NCBI GenBank assembly: GCA_963728785.1
Contig: CAVSKV010000003.1
Location: 120,547-184,546, forward strand
DNA from: JAGWRI01 sp963728785
GTDB taxonomy: Bacteria > Gemmatimonadota > Gemmatimonadetes > Gemmatimonadales > Gemmatimonadaceae
Reading direction: 5' to 3'
Length of the DNA stretch: 64,000 bases
This document shows, piece after piece, positions 17,206 through 25,586 of this stretch (the stretch's first letter is position 1; each line of letters starts with the position of its first letter). A program made the translations under genes and the position numbers. Below the pieces are notes generated by a model. The model was not told where the DNA came from, searched no databases, and saw only the letters and a program-made list of their open reading frames with translations.

Positions 17206-17790
17206 GTGATCGTCGGCTGCCTGGCGCTCAACGCTTCGTTCGAACCGCTCACCATGGTGCCGCTCAAGCGCGCGCTCCGTTTGGTGATCGACGGCAAGGC
17301 CGAGATCGTCGAGGCGGAGCAGGATCGCGTCGTGCGCTCGGAGCGGCTCACGATGCCGCGCCCGGTCGTCATCCGGCTCACCAAGTTCATCCACGTGCCC
17401 CGGCGCTTCCGCCGGCAGGTGACGAATACGTTCCTGTTCGCGCGCGACCACTACCGTTGCCAGTACTGCAGCCGGCACGTGACGGAACTCAAGCCGCGTG
17501 AATCACTCACCCGCGACCACCTCATTCCGCTGTCGCGCGGCGGAACGAACGAGTGGACCAACGTGGTGGCTGCCTGCAGCCCGTGCAACACGCGCAAGGG
17601 AAATCGCATGCCCGAGGAGATCGGCATGCATCCGCACACGCGCCCCGTGGAACCTCACTTCGTGCACTTGAGCTGGGCGGTGCGGCGGCTCACGCCGATC
17701 CAGACGCACTATATCCGTACGTTTTACGGCGATGCGGTGCTTCACCAGCTCGAACGGCTCGAGCACCGCGGAACGAGCCTGCCGGCGTAA
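17206..17790 (+). CDS. HNH endonuclease family protein
   Basis: A 194-residue protein with a zinc-stabilised HNH nuclease motif. The sequence runs CQYC (first Cys pair), DHLIPLSRGGTNEWTNVVAAC (His/Asn catalytic core), then CSPCN (second Cys pair). The ~75 N-terminal residues (VGCLALNASFEPLTMVPLKRALRLV) are characteristic of the widespread RDD/HNH 'HNH endonuclease' proteins of unknown cellular role. The GTG at 17206 was chosen because GGGAGG lies 5 nt upstream; an earlier in-frame GTG at 17167 lacks an RBS. It is a chromosomal housekeeping-type HNH rather than a homing enzyme: nothing suggests an intron or mobile context. Confidence 0.85.
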   Translation: MIVGCLALNASFEPLTMVPLKRALRLVIDGKAEIVEAEQDRVVRSERLTMPRPVVIRLTKFIHVPRRFRRQVTNTFLFARDHYRCQYCSRHVTELKPRESLTRDHLIPLSRGGTNEWTNVVAACSPCNTRKGNRMPEEIGMHPHTRPVEPHFVHLSWAVRRLTPIQTHYIRTFYGDAVLHQLERLEHRGTSLPA

Positions 17791-17792
17791 CC

Positions 17793-17817
17793 CGCGCCGG
17801 GCTACCGGCCCGGCGCG
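17793..17817. terminator. Bidirectional hairpin between convergent genes
   Basis: Perfect 10-bp arms (17793-17802 and 17808-17817) with a 5-nt loop, immediately after the HNH stop and overlapping the last codons of the converging DUF4390-like gene. There is no U-tract, so a Rho-assisted end is possible. Confidence 0.5.
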
Positions 17818-18455
17818 ACGAACGTTGGGGATGTGGCCTCGTAGTTCCGCTTGGCGCCGCCAAGGACGCGCGACAGCAGACGACCCACACCGTTCTTGAG
17901 GGCCGACAGCGGATTGGCCCGTCCCTGCACAGCAGGCTGCAGGTCTCCGTGCAGCCAGCGCTGGAGTTCGCTCAGATCGCTGGCGCTCAGCGATTCGACG
18001 TCGAGCACGACATTGTAGTAGTACCTGGCCCCGGCCCGCGCCGGAGCCAGCGACACGCGGTATGGACGCGCCAGAATGGCCTGCGCCGAGTCGAGCGACG
18101 GGCGCGCCCCGAAGTCTTCGCGCAGCTTGCCATTGCGACGAAGGACACGGTACGCCGCGCGATATGGTTCGGGGTCGTACTGCACGAGCATGTCCCAGGA
18201 CGTGGACCGCTCGAGGTCGTTGAACAGCCCGCCGGTGCGCCACAGTTCCAGCCGAAAGTGCAGCGCGACTGCAAACCCATTCTTCATCAACTCCTGGAAC
18301 TGCGGGTCGTCGAGCACGTGCGACACCGAGACCACCGGGCCCACGCCGCCGCTGTCCGATTGGAGGGACACGTGCACTCCGGCATCGCGCTGTGCGAGGG
18401 CCGGCGCGGCGAACGCTAGCAGGAACGCGAGGAGGAGCCGCACGGGTGCGCGCAC
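17802..18455 (-). CDS. DUF4390-like secreted protein
   Basis: A 217-residue protein with a clear Sec signal peptide (MRAPVRLLLAFLLAFAAPALAQ, cleavage after ALA). The mature part is beta-rich with alternating polar and hydrophobic residues (for example HFRLELWRTGGLFNDLE and YYYNVVLDVESL), which matches my recollection of DUF4390. In many beta-proteobacteria DUF4390 genes sit beside ntrYX-type genes, and here too an NtrY/NtrX-like pair lies just upstream in the same direction. The function is unknown; it probably acts in the periplasm. The GTG start is 3 nt after the stop of the barrel protein gene. Confidence 0.6.
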   Translation of the reverse strand: MRAPVRLLLAFLLAFAAPALAQRDAGVHVSLQSDSGGVGPVVSVSHVLDDPQFQELMKNGFAVALHFRLELWRTGGLFNDLERSTSWDMLVQYDPEPYRAAYRVLRRNGKLREDFGARPSLDSAQAILARPYRVSLAPARAGARYYYNVVLDVESLSASDLSELQRWLHGDLQPAVQGRANPLSALKNGVGRLLSRVLGGAKRNYEATSPTFVAPGR

Positions 18456-18458
18456 GCG

Positions 18459-20168
18459 CTAGAAGCGATGCTGGAAGCGAACGAACACGCGCGCCGGCAG
18501 CCCCGGCGTCGAGAGCGCCTTGGCCACATACAGGCCGAATACGTCGAAGTCGAGCCCGGCGCCGAGATCGCTCCGGAACGTCGACAGCGCCGGCAGCTCC
18601 CCCGACCGATATGTCATTGGGCCCCCGCCATCTCCCACCAGCCATCCGCGCCCGGTGTCGAGGAACACAACCCAGGCGCCGTCGGCACGGAAATGCGGAC
18701 GCAGCCAACTGTCCTTGTCCCAGTCGAACAACCCCACGTGGAGGTCGCTCCGGTATTCGGCCTGGGCCAGCACGATGCGATCGCACTGCGCGGGGTAGCC
18801 CCAGGGACTCGCACCGGACGTGCACGTGGATACATCTTCGCCGGCCTGCGCGCTTCGAAACCCGAATCCCGGGAGCGACGCGTAACCATCCACCGAGAGG
18901 CGCCGCTCGAGCGGCAGCGGGTCGCCGCTCAGCCAGCCGCCGGCGACAACGCGAAGATTGAGATGGGCGCCGCGCGAAATGCGGTTGTAACGCCGCACGT
19001 CCACGAACGCGCGGTCGTACCTCGCGCGGTCGTTGCGGTAGGAGCGCGCCACGTCCGATGCGCCGAGCGAATCGATGTGCCCGATCCCGTGCTCGAACTG
19101 CGCCATCAAGTACCAGCCCGCCCACGGGTTCGCGGCGTCGGTGCGCGTATCCACGTTGAGCGTCGCGTCGAACACATGCAGGTGGGTGGCATCCTCCACC
19201 GGATTGGGGCGCCAGGCGACGTTCGAGTTGAACAGCGTCCACGCGTTGTTGTCGGCGCGCGGCGTCCAGTGTTCGTCGCCGTACGACAGCGTGAATGTGT
19301 TGTGGGGGCCCTGGAACAGCCCGGCGGTGAGGCCGCCCCCGTGCTGTTGGTAATAGTCGCGGTAGTCGCGCCGGAAGAGGGCCGCGGCCAGCCCGGTCTC
19401 GAGGCTCGACAGCCCCCACGCTTCCACCGGCGTCACCAGGTTGTAGGCGCCCGCGCCGATCAGCACGCCGCGGGCCGATCCGAACCGCAGCTCGCCGTGC
19501 AGGTTGTGCCCGACGTCGTTGTTATGCGACCGGAAGCTGCTCGCCGTGCGAAGCACCGCGTACGCATCGAGTCGTGCGCTGCCGGTCCCGAAGTCGTAGT
19601 ACGCCTGCGGTCCGAGATTCACCGCCAGCCCTTCCACCCGATTGTATACGCCGGCGCTCGCCACCTGGAAGTCGCGACCGCTCTCGTCGCGATGGGGTTC
19701 GAACCGCCGCCACCACGCTTCGCCCTCGCTGCCCGAATCGGCGACGGCGATGTGGTCGTCCTGGAGTACGTAGCGCAACGAGTCGCGGTAGATGCGGATT
19801 TCACCGCCTACGTACCCGCGATTGCGGCCCGCCACCCGGCCACCCACGACCAGCAGGTCGCCGTCGATCCGGCCCGCCACGGCCATGGTCACGTCTCCGT
19901 CGATGACCACGACATCGCCGGTCACGTGGCCGGCAACCGTCAACGGTCCGGCGAGTACGGCCAGGGTGCCGTCGATTTGCCGGCCCGGCTCGACGTCGAA
20001 CGGGCCCTGGGCGCGCAGCGTAGCAGCCGCGTTGTATAGGCCCACGACTTCGCGCGCGACGTCGCGCGGGAGCGCCCGCCGGGCGAGCGTGCTATCGCCT
20101 CCCTGCGCCTCAAGCACGAGCGGAGCGACGACGAGGGCCAGCAGGACCGTGAACGTGGTGCGTCGCAT
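18459..20168 (-). CDS. Outer-membrane beta-barrel protein with N-terminal repeat (bactofilin-like) region
   Basis: A 569-residue exported protein. Signal peptide: residues 1-22, ending LVLEAQ. Residues ~55-120 contain short V/G/D repeats (DGTLAVLAGPLTVAGHVTGDVVVIDGDV...) resembling the beta-helical repeats of polymer-forming bactofilins. From ~150 onward the protein has many amphipathic strands with aromatic girdles and ends in Phe (FVRFQHRF), as outer-membrane barrels do. The ATG at 20168 was chosen because AGGAG lies 7 nt upstream; an ATG 6 nt earlier is too close. A BamA/ShlB-type or OmpA-unrelated barrel are alternatives. It follows the sigma-54 activator on the same strand and may be its target. 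Confidence 0.65.
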   Translation of the reverse strand: MRRTTFTVLLALVVAPLVLEAQGGDSTLARRALPRDVAREVVGLYNAAATLRAQGPFDVEPGRQIDGTLAVLAGPLTVAGHVTGDVVVIDGDVTMAVAGRIDGDLLVVGGRVAGRNRGYVGGEIRIYRDSLRYVLQDDHIAVADSGSEGEAWWRRFEPHRDESGRDFQVASAGVYNRVEGLAVNLGPQAYYDFGTGSARLDAYAVLRTASSFRSHNNDVGHNLHGELRFGSARGVLIGAGAYNLVTPVEAWGLSSLETGLAAALFRRDYRDYYQQHGGGLTAGLFQGPHNTFTLSYGDEHWTPRADNNAWTLFNSNVAWRPNPVEDATHLHVFDATLNVDTRTDAANPWAGWYLMAQFEHGIGHIDSLGASDVARSYRNDRARYDRAFVDVRRYNRISRGAHLNLRVVAGGWLSGDPLPLERRLSVDGYASLPGFGFRSAQAGEDVSTCTSGASPWGYPAQCDRIVLAQAEYRSDLHVGLFDWDKDSWLRPHFRADGAWVVFLDTGRGWLVGDGGGPMTYRSGELPALSTFRSDLGAGLDFDVFGLYVAKALSTPGLPARVFVRFQHRF

Positions 20169-20217
20169 GAGCATGCTCCTAATGTCGTGGGTCGGGCCCG
20201 CGAAACGCACCCCGCAC

Positions 20218-21600
20218 CTATTCCCCGTCATGCCCGATGCCCAACCGCCGCATCCGGCGGTACAGATTCGGGCGGTCGGTTTGTAACCGGCGCGCTGCTT
20301 CGGCCACGTTTCCACCGGCCATCGACAGAGCGCGTGAAATCAACGTCCGCTCGTATTCGTCGAGCGTGTCACTCAACGGCTGGGTGAGCCGCGCCGGGTC
20401 GGGAAGGGGCGGCGCTTCGGCCGCGCCGTCGGGGCGGCCGACGGCCACCACGCGCTGCACGTCGGCCGCGGTCACCTCGCGCTCGGCGTGCAGAATGGCC
20501 AGCCGCTCCACCACGTTTGCCAACTCGCGCACGTTGCCGGGCCACCGGTACCGCGTGAGTAGCGCGAGGGCGTCGTCAGTCCATAGCGGCGCCGGATGAC
20601 CGGTGCGGGCGCGGTGGAGGAGCGAGAAGTGCGCCACCAGCAATGGGATGTCGTCGGGGCGTTCGCGCAGCGGCGGTACGGGCAGGGGGATCACGTTCAG
20701 GCGAAACAACAGGTCCTCTCGAAATGCGCCCTCCGCCACGGCGCGCGTGAGATCCTTGTTGGTCGCGGCGAGGATGCGCACGTCGATGCGGATAGGAGCG
20801 CCGCCGCCCACCCGCTCGATTTCCTTGGCTTCGATGGCTCGGAGGAGCTTGGCCTGCGCTTCCTGCCCCAGGTCGCCCACCTCGTCGAGCAGCAACGTGC
20901 CACCGTGGGCCAACTCGAAGCGTCCGATGCGGCGCTCCGACGCGCCGGTGAATGCTCCCTTCTCGTGGCCGAACATTTCGCTCTCGAGGAGGTCGCGGGG
21001 AATGGCGGCGCAATTCACGCGCACGAACGCCCGGTCGCGGCGCGGGCTGGCCTCGTGGATGGCCGCGGCCACCAGTTCCTTGCCGGTGCCCGATTCGCCG
21101 CTGATCAGCACGCGTGCGTCGCTAGCAGCCACGCGCGCGATCATCTCACGCACGCGCTGGATGCCCTGGCTTTCGCCCACCATCTCGCCACCCAGTCCCA
21201 CCTCGGCGCGCAGCGCCCTGGCCTCGCGCCGCGCGCGCCGCAGTTCGATGGCCGACGAGAGCGCGAGCAGCACGCCCTCGGGGCTCAGGGGCTTTTCCAG
21301 AAAGTTGAATGCACCGAGCTTCGTGGCTTTCACCGCGTCGGCGAGCCCGGCCTTGCCGCTCATCATCACGACGGGCGTGTCGGGGGCGGTTTCGCGCAGC
21401 TTGCGGAGCACCGCCATCCCGTCCAACTCGCCGGGGATCATGAGGTCGAGCAGCACTGCGTCGGGCTCACTCTCCGCGGCGCGCAGTACACCGGTGGCGC
21501 CGTCCGCGGCCTCGCGCACCTCAAAGCCCTCGGCGGCGAGCAGCGCCCCCACCATCCGCCGGATGTTCGGCTCGTCGTCGATGATCAGAACGCTGGGCAT
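20218..21600 (-). CDS. Sigma-54-dependent response regulator (NtrC/NtrX family)
   Basis: A 460-residue three-domain activator. The receiver (1-120) has Asp8/Asp9 and phospho-acceptor Asp52 (LLDLMIPGE), with Lys in NFLEKPLSP. The AAA+ domain (~145-370) has Walker A GESGTGKE, the sigma-54-contacting GAFTGA loop in EKGAFTGASERR, and the arginine finger region FREDLLFRLNVI. The C-terminal Fis-type helix-turn-helix ends AGGNVAEAARRLQTDRPNLYRRMRRLGI. The LNVI/RPNLYRR features resemble NtrX. It is the cytosolic output of the NtrY-like kinase four genes upstream. Start at ATG 21600; it lies 16 nt after the small membrane protein gene. Confidence 0.94.
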   Translation of the reverse strand: MPSVLIIDDEPNIRRMVGALLAAEGFEVREAADGATGVLRAAESEPDAVLLDLMIPGELDGMAVLRKLRETAPDTPVVMMSGKAGLADAVKATKLGAFNFLEKPLSPEGVLLALSSAIELRRARREARALRAEVGLGGEMVGESQGIQRVREMIARVAASDARVLISGESGTGKELVAAAIHEASPRRDRAFVRVNCAAIPRDLLESEMFGHEKGAFTGASERRIGRFELAHGGTLLLDEVGDLGQEAQAKLLRAIEAKEIERVGGGAPIRIDVRILAATNKDLTRAVAEGAFREDLLFRLNVIPLPVPPLRERPDDIPLLVAHFSLLHRARTGHPAPLWTDDALALLTRYRWPGNVRELANVVERLAILHAEREVTAADVQRVVAVGRPDGAAEAPPLPDPARLTQPLSDTLDEYERTLISRALSMAGGNVAEAARRLQTDRPNLYRRMRRLGIGHDGE

Positions 21601-21616
21601 GAGATGGACGCGCTCC

Positions 21617-21946
21617 TCAGCGGGGTGGCTGCTGGGGCGCGCCGAGCGATCGCGGCTCTGTCTGGATCTTGGTGAGGAACCGCTGGCCTTCCGCCACCCG
21701 CTCGATTTCCACGGCGATCGAATCCACCGTCTGTTCAATGCGATCGAGCCGCGCGCTCAGGTCCGGCGGCAGCGAGGGAGTGCTCGGCGGCGCGGCGCGT
21801 CGTTCCACGGCCCGGACGATCGCGCGGATGATCGGGAGGCCGAGCACCATGATCATGACCGTGCCGAAGATGATGCCGAGGACCGGAATCAGGTTGTCGG
21901 GAATGTCGTTCGGGCCTGGGCCTTGCAGCAGGTTGAGCATCGTCAT
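21617..21946 (-). CDS. Small one-helix membrane protein with coiled coil (paralogue B)
   Basis: A 109-residue protein I cannot assign to a named family. Residues ~20-42 (LIPVLGIIFGTVMIMVLGLPIIRAI) form one membrane helix, followed by a basic patch and a Pro-rich linker. Then comes a heptad-like segment LSARLDRIEQTVDSIAVEIERVAEGQRF (about 67-94). The same segment occurs, with small changes, in the neighbouring 93-residue protein, so the two are paralogues. It overlaps the upstream gene by 4 nt and sits between kinase and regulator genes, suggesting a role in the signalling complex or the envelope feature it controls. Confidence 0.7.
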   Translation of the reverse strand: MTMLNLLQGPGPNDIPDNLIPVLGIIFGTVMIMVLGLPIIRAIVRAVERRAAPPSTPSLPPDLSARLDRIEQTVDSIAVEIERVAEGQRFLTKIQTEPRSLGAPQQPPR

Positions 21947-22224
21947 GACTGCACCGGAGGTTTGGACGAAGGAAGCACGGCCGCCGGCGCCCGTTCGGCC
22001 AGCAGGCGTGTGGTGAACCGCTGCCCCTCGGAAATGCGTTCGACCTCGACCGCGATGGAGTCCACGGCCTGCTCGATCCGCGCCAGGCGCTGCTCTGTAT
22101 CGGAACTCAATCCCGGGCGCGCCCTGGCGTCAATGTGGCGCGCGATCAGGCTAAAGATGCCGCGAAAAATGTAGGCTGTGAGAGCCAGGCCCCCGATGGC
22201 GACAATCAGGTCTTCCAGTCTCAT
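21943..22224 (-). CDS. Small one-helix membrane protein with coiled coil (paralogue A)
   Basis: A 93-residue protein with an N-terminal membrane helix (about 6-28, LIVAIGGLALTAYIFRGIFSLIA) and a following coiled-coil segment TEQRLARIEQAVDSIAVEVERISEGQRF (about 43-70). The RIEQxVDSIAVEVER core is nearly identical to that in the next gene. The ATG at 22224 overlaps the kinase TGA (ATGA), and its own end overlaps the next start by 4 nt. A homo- or hetero-oligomeric coiled coil facing the cytoplasm or periplasm is likely; the orientation is not certain. No known function. Confidence 0.72.
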   Translation of the reverse strand: MRLEDLIVAIGGLALTAYIFRGIFSLIARHIDARARPGLSSDTEQRLARIEQAVDSIAVEVERISEGQRFTTRLLAERAPAAVLPSSKPPVQS

Positions 22225-23483
22225 GCTCGTTCCCTCGTGAAGTTGGCGGGGGCCGGCGCGCGTACCCCCGGTTCCTCCGCACCCACGGGAACAACGAACC
22301 GAATGGTCGTTCCCACCCCGGGCGCGCTCTCGGCAAACACTTCCCCATCGTGGGCCAGCACCGTCTGGCGCGCAATCGCCATGCCGAGGCCCGTCCCGCC
22401 CGCCTTGTACGTCACGTACGGCTCCCATATGCGCGCCAGCCGATCCGGCGCAATGCCCGGGCCCGTATCACTGACCGCCAGCGACACCGCCTCCCGCCCG
22501 CCCAGCTCGGCACGACCCACCCGCACCGCGATCGCGCCGCGGCCCGCCTCGCGGCACGCCTCCACGGCATTCAACACTACGTTGCTCACCGCCCGCTGCA
22601 ACGCGTCGTGGTAGCCCCACACCATCGGGATGTCCTCGTCCACGTGTACTGCGAGCGGCATGGAGTCGGGCACCGATGCGCGCGCCGTGTACCGCACCAG
22701 TTCCCCGACGTCTACCTGCGACCGCGGTCCTTCGGGCAGCTTGCCGAACTGCGAGAAATTCCTCGCCAGCGCCTCCAGGCGCGCGGTCTCCGTGGCCAAT
22801 ACCTCCACTGTCTCCGCGAGCGCCGGCGGCGCATCACGCTGCAGTCGCGCGACAGCGAACCGGATCGGGGTCAACGGGTTCTTCAGTTCGTGCGCCGCCT
22901 GGCGGGCCGCGTCGCGCAGCGCCGCCGCGCGCTCGGCTTCCAGCGCCCGCGTCCGGCCGAGCGCCAACTCGTCGGCCATCGTCCGCATTCGCGAACGCAA
23001 CGTCTCGAACTCCGGCGCCCCGCGAGTGGACGAAGCCTGGGGCAGGGGCTCCCCCCGTCCGAGGCGCTCGGTCCACCCTACCAGTTCCAGCAGGGGGCGG
23101 CTGAGCTGTCGGCTCAGGTGACCCGCCACCCGCGAGGCCCCAAGCCCGACCACGCCCAGCGCCAAAATGAGTACGCCGGCGGCTACGTACACCGCACGCT
23201 GGTACACGAATGCGGCCCGCTTGGATTGCACCAGATTGTCGTGCAGCCGCATTTCGTGAGCGTCGATGGCTCGCTCCTGGGCGCCGGTGAGGGGTGTCTT
23301 TCGCATGGCCTGGATGGCCCGGGCACCGGTGGCGGCCGTGCTGTCCCAGGCAGTGCTGGCCCCGACCAGCGAGAACACGTATTGGCTCGTCGCAAACCAG
23401 CCGGCCGCCAGAACCGCCGATGGCACGAGGGCGAACGACAGGAGGATGACAAACAGCCGGTTGCGAAACCCGAATCGCTTCAC
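22221..23483 (-). CDS. NtrY-like sensor histidine kinase
   Basis: A 420-residue membrane kinase. There are two membrane segments (about 11-30 and 95-116) with a ~65-residue periplasmic part, a HAMP-like segment (SRPLLELVGWTERLGRG), then the phospho-acceptor His198 in AAHELKNPLTPI, the NtrY-type H-box. The ATPase domain shows the N box (NVVLNAVEAC), G1 (DTGPGI) and G2 (GGTGLGMAIA). It should phosphorylate the sigma-54 activator encoded three genes on. No PAS domain or other sensory module is recognisable. The GTG at 23483 was chosen because GGAGG lies 4 nt upstream; the longer frame lacks an RBS. Confidence 0.92.
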   Translation of the reverse strand: MKRFGFRNRLFVILLSFALVPSAVLAAGWFATSQYVFSLVGASTAWDSTAATGARAIQAMRKTPLTGAQERAIDAHEMRLHDNLVQSKRAAFVYQRAVYVAAGVLILALGVVGLGASRVAGHLSRQLSRPLLELVGWTERLGRGEPLPQASSTRGAPEFETLRSRMRTMADELALGRTRALEAERAAALRDAARQAAHELKNPLTPIRFAVARLQRDAPPALAETVEVLATETARLEALARNFSQFGKLPEGPRSQVDVGELVRYTARASVPDSMPLAVHVDEDIPMVWGYHDALQRAVSNVVLNAVEACREAGRGAIAVRVGRAELGGREAVSLAVSDTGPGIAPDRLARIWEPYVTYKAGGTGLGMAIARQTVLAHDGEVFAESAPGVGTTIRFVVPVGAEEPGVRAPAPANFTRERA

Positions 23484-23900
23484 GAATCCTCCCTCCCTAC
23501 GCGCGTCATGCGCGGCGGTTTCGAACCAAACATACAGGTGGGCGGACCCCCCAACCACCCAAGCTCACTTTCCTCCCAACCAGTACCGCGATACATTTGA
23601 AGCTTGGCGCTCGGTCCTCCGTGCGCGTCGCGATCGATGCGACGGCGCGGTTTGCGGACCGGGCGGCACGACGGCAGTCGTACGCCTGCCGGGAGAGCGC
23701 TGCCTTCGGGCGCGCCCTCCGAACCGAGACCATCCGCAGCGCCGCTCCGAAGGTGGGCGCCCGGCGGGTCGCGTGCCGATCGACGGGCGCTGCCCGGTGA
23801 CGACCGTCTGCGCTCCAACTTCGCAGACGATCTGCCCCGCGCGCTTGGCGGTCGAACCGACCACCGCTACGAGTCCCTGGGACTCGACTTAGGAAAGGGC
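23484..23900. other. 417-nt divergent intergenic region
   Basis: The gap between the NtrY-like kinase and the NYN-LOTUS gene. I see no convincing gene: the frames that cross it have no RBS or recognisable protein. It holds at its right end the candidate promoter and palindrome described separately (23845-23886), and a 5-bp inverted repeat GGTCG-aac-CGACC at 23849-23861. A TACATT box at 23591-23596 lacks a good -35. The kinase promoter is not obvious. Confidence 0.5.
23845..23886 (+). promoter_or_regulatory. Candidate promoter overlapped by a 17-bp palindrome
   Basis: TTGGCG (23845-23850), 17-nt spacer, TACGAG (23868-23873). A perfect palindrome with 8-bp arms (CGAGTCCC-t-GGGACTCG, 23870-23886) starts inside the -10 box and covers the expected transcription start, 15 nt before the NYN-LOTUS ATG. 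This is the usual position of a repressor operator; an RNA hairpin in the 5' leader is the alternative. Confidence 0.42.
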
Positions 23901-25586
23901 ATGAACCCTCGTAATCAGCGCCGTGAGCCGACACGCTCGCACGGCGCCCTCATTCACCGCGGCCCGCAGGCTACGGTCGCCTCGACACACCCGATTTCCG
24001 CCGTGCCGATGCACGCGCCAAATGCGGCCCTCCTCATCGACTTCGACAACGTCACGATGGGGATTCGCTCGGACCTCGGCAACGAACTCCGCAACCTGCT
24101 GGGCTCCGACATCATCAAGGGCAAGGTGGCCGTTCAGCGCGCCTACGCCGATTGGCGCCGCTATCCGCAGTACATCGTTCCGCTCACCGAAGCGTCCATC
24201 GATCTCATTTTCGCGCCGGCCTACGGCTCGGCCAAGAAGAACGCCACGGACATCCGGCTGGCGATCGATGCCCTCGAACTCGTGTTCACACGGCCCGAGA
24301 TCGGCACGTTCATTCTCCTCTCCGGCGATTCCGACTTCTCGAGCCTCGTCATCAAGCTCAAGGAGTACGGCAAGTACGTGATCGGCGTCGGCATCCGCGA
24401 ATCGTCCAGCGATCTGCTCGTGATGAACTGCGACGAGTACTACAGCTACAACGCGCTGGCCGGCCTGGTGAAGGCCAACGAAGAAGAGACGTCCCGGAAG
24501 TTCGATCCGTGGGAGTTGGTCACCGAGGCCATCGGCCGGATGAAGCGCAACGGCGACGTCATGCGGTCCGACCGCCTCAAGCAGGTGATGCAGGACATCG
24601 ATAGCACGTTCGACGAGAAGAACACCGGCCACTCCAAGTTCTCCAAGTTCGTGCAGGACGCTGCCGCCCGCGGGCTGCTCAGTCTCACGAAGCTCGAGAA
24701 CGGTCAGCTCGAAGTAGGCACGCCGTCGGGTGACGGGACGCATGCAGCCGCGCCGGCCGCCGAGCGTGGCGAGGCATCGGCCGAGGAGCGGGGCGGACGC
24801 CGCGGACGCCGCGGTGGACGCGGGCGCGGTCGAGGTGGGCGTGGCGCCGAGGCGCCGCAATTGGAGCTCAGCACGGGCGGCGAGAAAGCGGCGGAGGGGC
24901 CGGCCCCTACGGCCGCGCCCGCCGTGTCCAAGAGCGACCAGGGCGCAGGCACCGGTGGAGAACGGCTTACGCGCAACGAAGCGTTCGACCTCGTGCGGCG
25001 TGCCGTAGAGACGCTCACTACGGGTGCGGAGACGGTGCGTGCCAGCGCGGTGCGCCAGCGTGCACACGAACTGCTCGGCCGGGACAGCGAGAGTCTGAGC
25101 GAGCGCAACTTCGCGCGCATCCTCCAGGACGCGCACGACGCCGACATGATCGATCTGCGCCGCCACGGCAACGACTACGACGTGTCGCGCGCCGTCTCGG
25201 CAGTCCCCGTGGCCGAACAACTGGCGGCCGCCGAAGTCACTGCCACGCCGGCCAAGGTACCGGCGGCACCCGGCCTCCGCCTGGGCCTCGGACCGCGCGG
25301 CGGCGGCGCTCGTGGTCGCGGCGCCAAGACCGGTGAATTCCCCGCCAATCTGCTCAGCTTCGGGGTCGTGGAAACGACCCCTCCGGCCGCTGACGCGGCG
25401 GCGGCAAGCCCCGCCACGGTGGAGTCGAAGCCGTCGGCCCCCAGGAAGACGCGCGGCCGAGCGAAAAGCGCCAAGGCTGAGAGCGGTGCGTCAGAAGCAG
25501 CGTCCGGATCGCCCGCCAAGAAGCCAAGGGCACCGCGGGCGCGGAAGACCGCAAAGACGGCCAGCTCGGAACCCACCGGGGCATGA
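23901..25586 (+). CDS. NYN domain protein with two LOTUS/OST-HTH domains and RGG-rich linker
   Basis: A 561-residue predicted RNA-binding protein. Residues ~40-165 form a NYN (PIN-like) domain: ALLIDFDNV, ATDIRLAIDALEL and LLSGDSDFSSLVIKLKEYGKYVIGVG carry the expected Asp residues. Residues ~200-275 (FDPWELVTEAIGRMKRNGDVMRSDRLKQVM...) form a LOTUS/OST-HTH domain, and ~355-430 (EAFDLVRRAVETLTTGAE...) a second. Between them lies an Arg/Gly-rich stretch (~293-315), and the C-terminal ~90 residues are Lys/Ala/Pro-rich, H1-tail-like. Bacterial relatives of LabA/MARF1 and LOTUS proteins bind RNA, including G-rich RNA. The ATG at 23901 has AGGA 6 nt upstream; ATG 24009 is an alternative start at the NYN domain. 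Coupled by ATGA to the glycosylase. Confidence 0.85.
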   Translation: MNPRNQRREPTRSHGALIHRGPQATVASTHPISAVPMHAPNAALLIDFDNVTMGIRSDLGNELRNLLGSDIIKGKVAVQRAYADWRRYPQYIVPLTEASIDLIFAPAYGSAKKNATDIRLAIDALELVFTRPEIGTFILLSGDSDFSSLVIKLKEYGKYVIGVGIRESSSDLLVMNCDEYYSYNALAGLVKANEEETSRKFDPWELVTEAIGRMKRNGDVMRSDRLKQVMQDIDSTFDEKNTGHSKFSKFVQDAAARGLLSLTKLENGQLEVGTPSGDGTHAAAPAAERGEASAEERGGRRGRRGGRGRGRGGRGAEAPQLELSTGGEKAAEGPAPTAAPAVSKSDQGAGTGGERLTRNEAFDLVRRAVETLTTGAETVRASAVRQRAHELLGRDSESLSERNFARILQDAHDADMIDLRRHGNDYDVSRAVSAVPVAEQLAAAEVTATPAKVPAAPGLRLGLGPRGGGARGRGAKTGEFPANLLSFGVVETTPPAADAAAASPATVESKPSAPRKTRGRAKSAKAESGASEAASGSPAKKPRAPRARKTAKTASSEPTGA

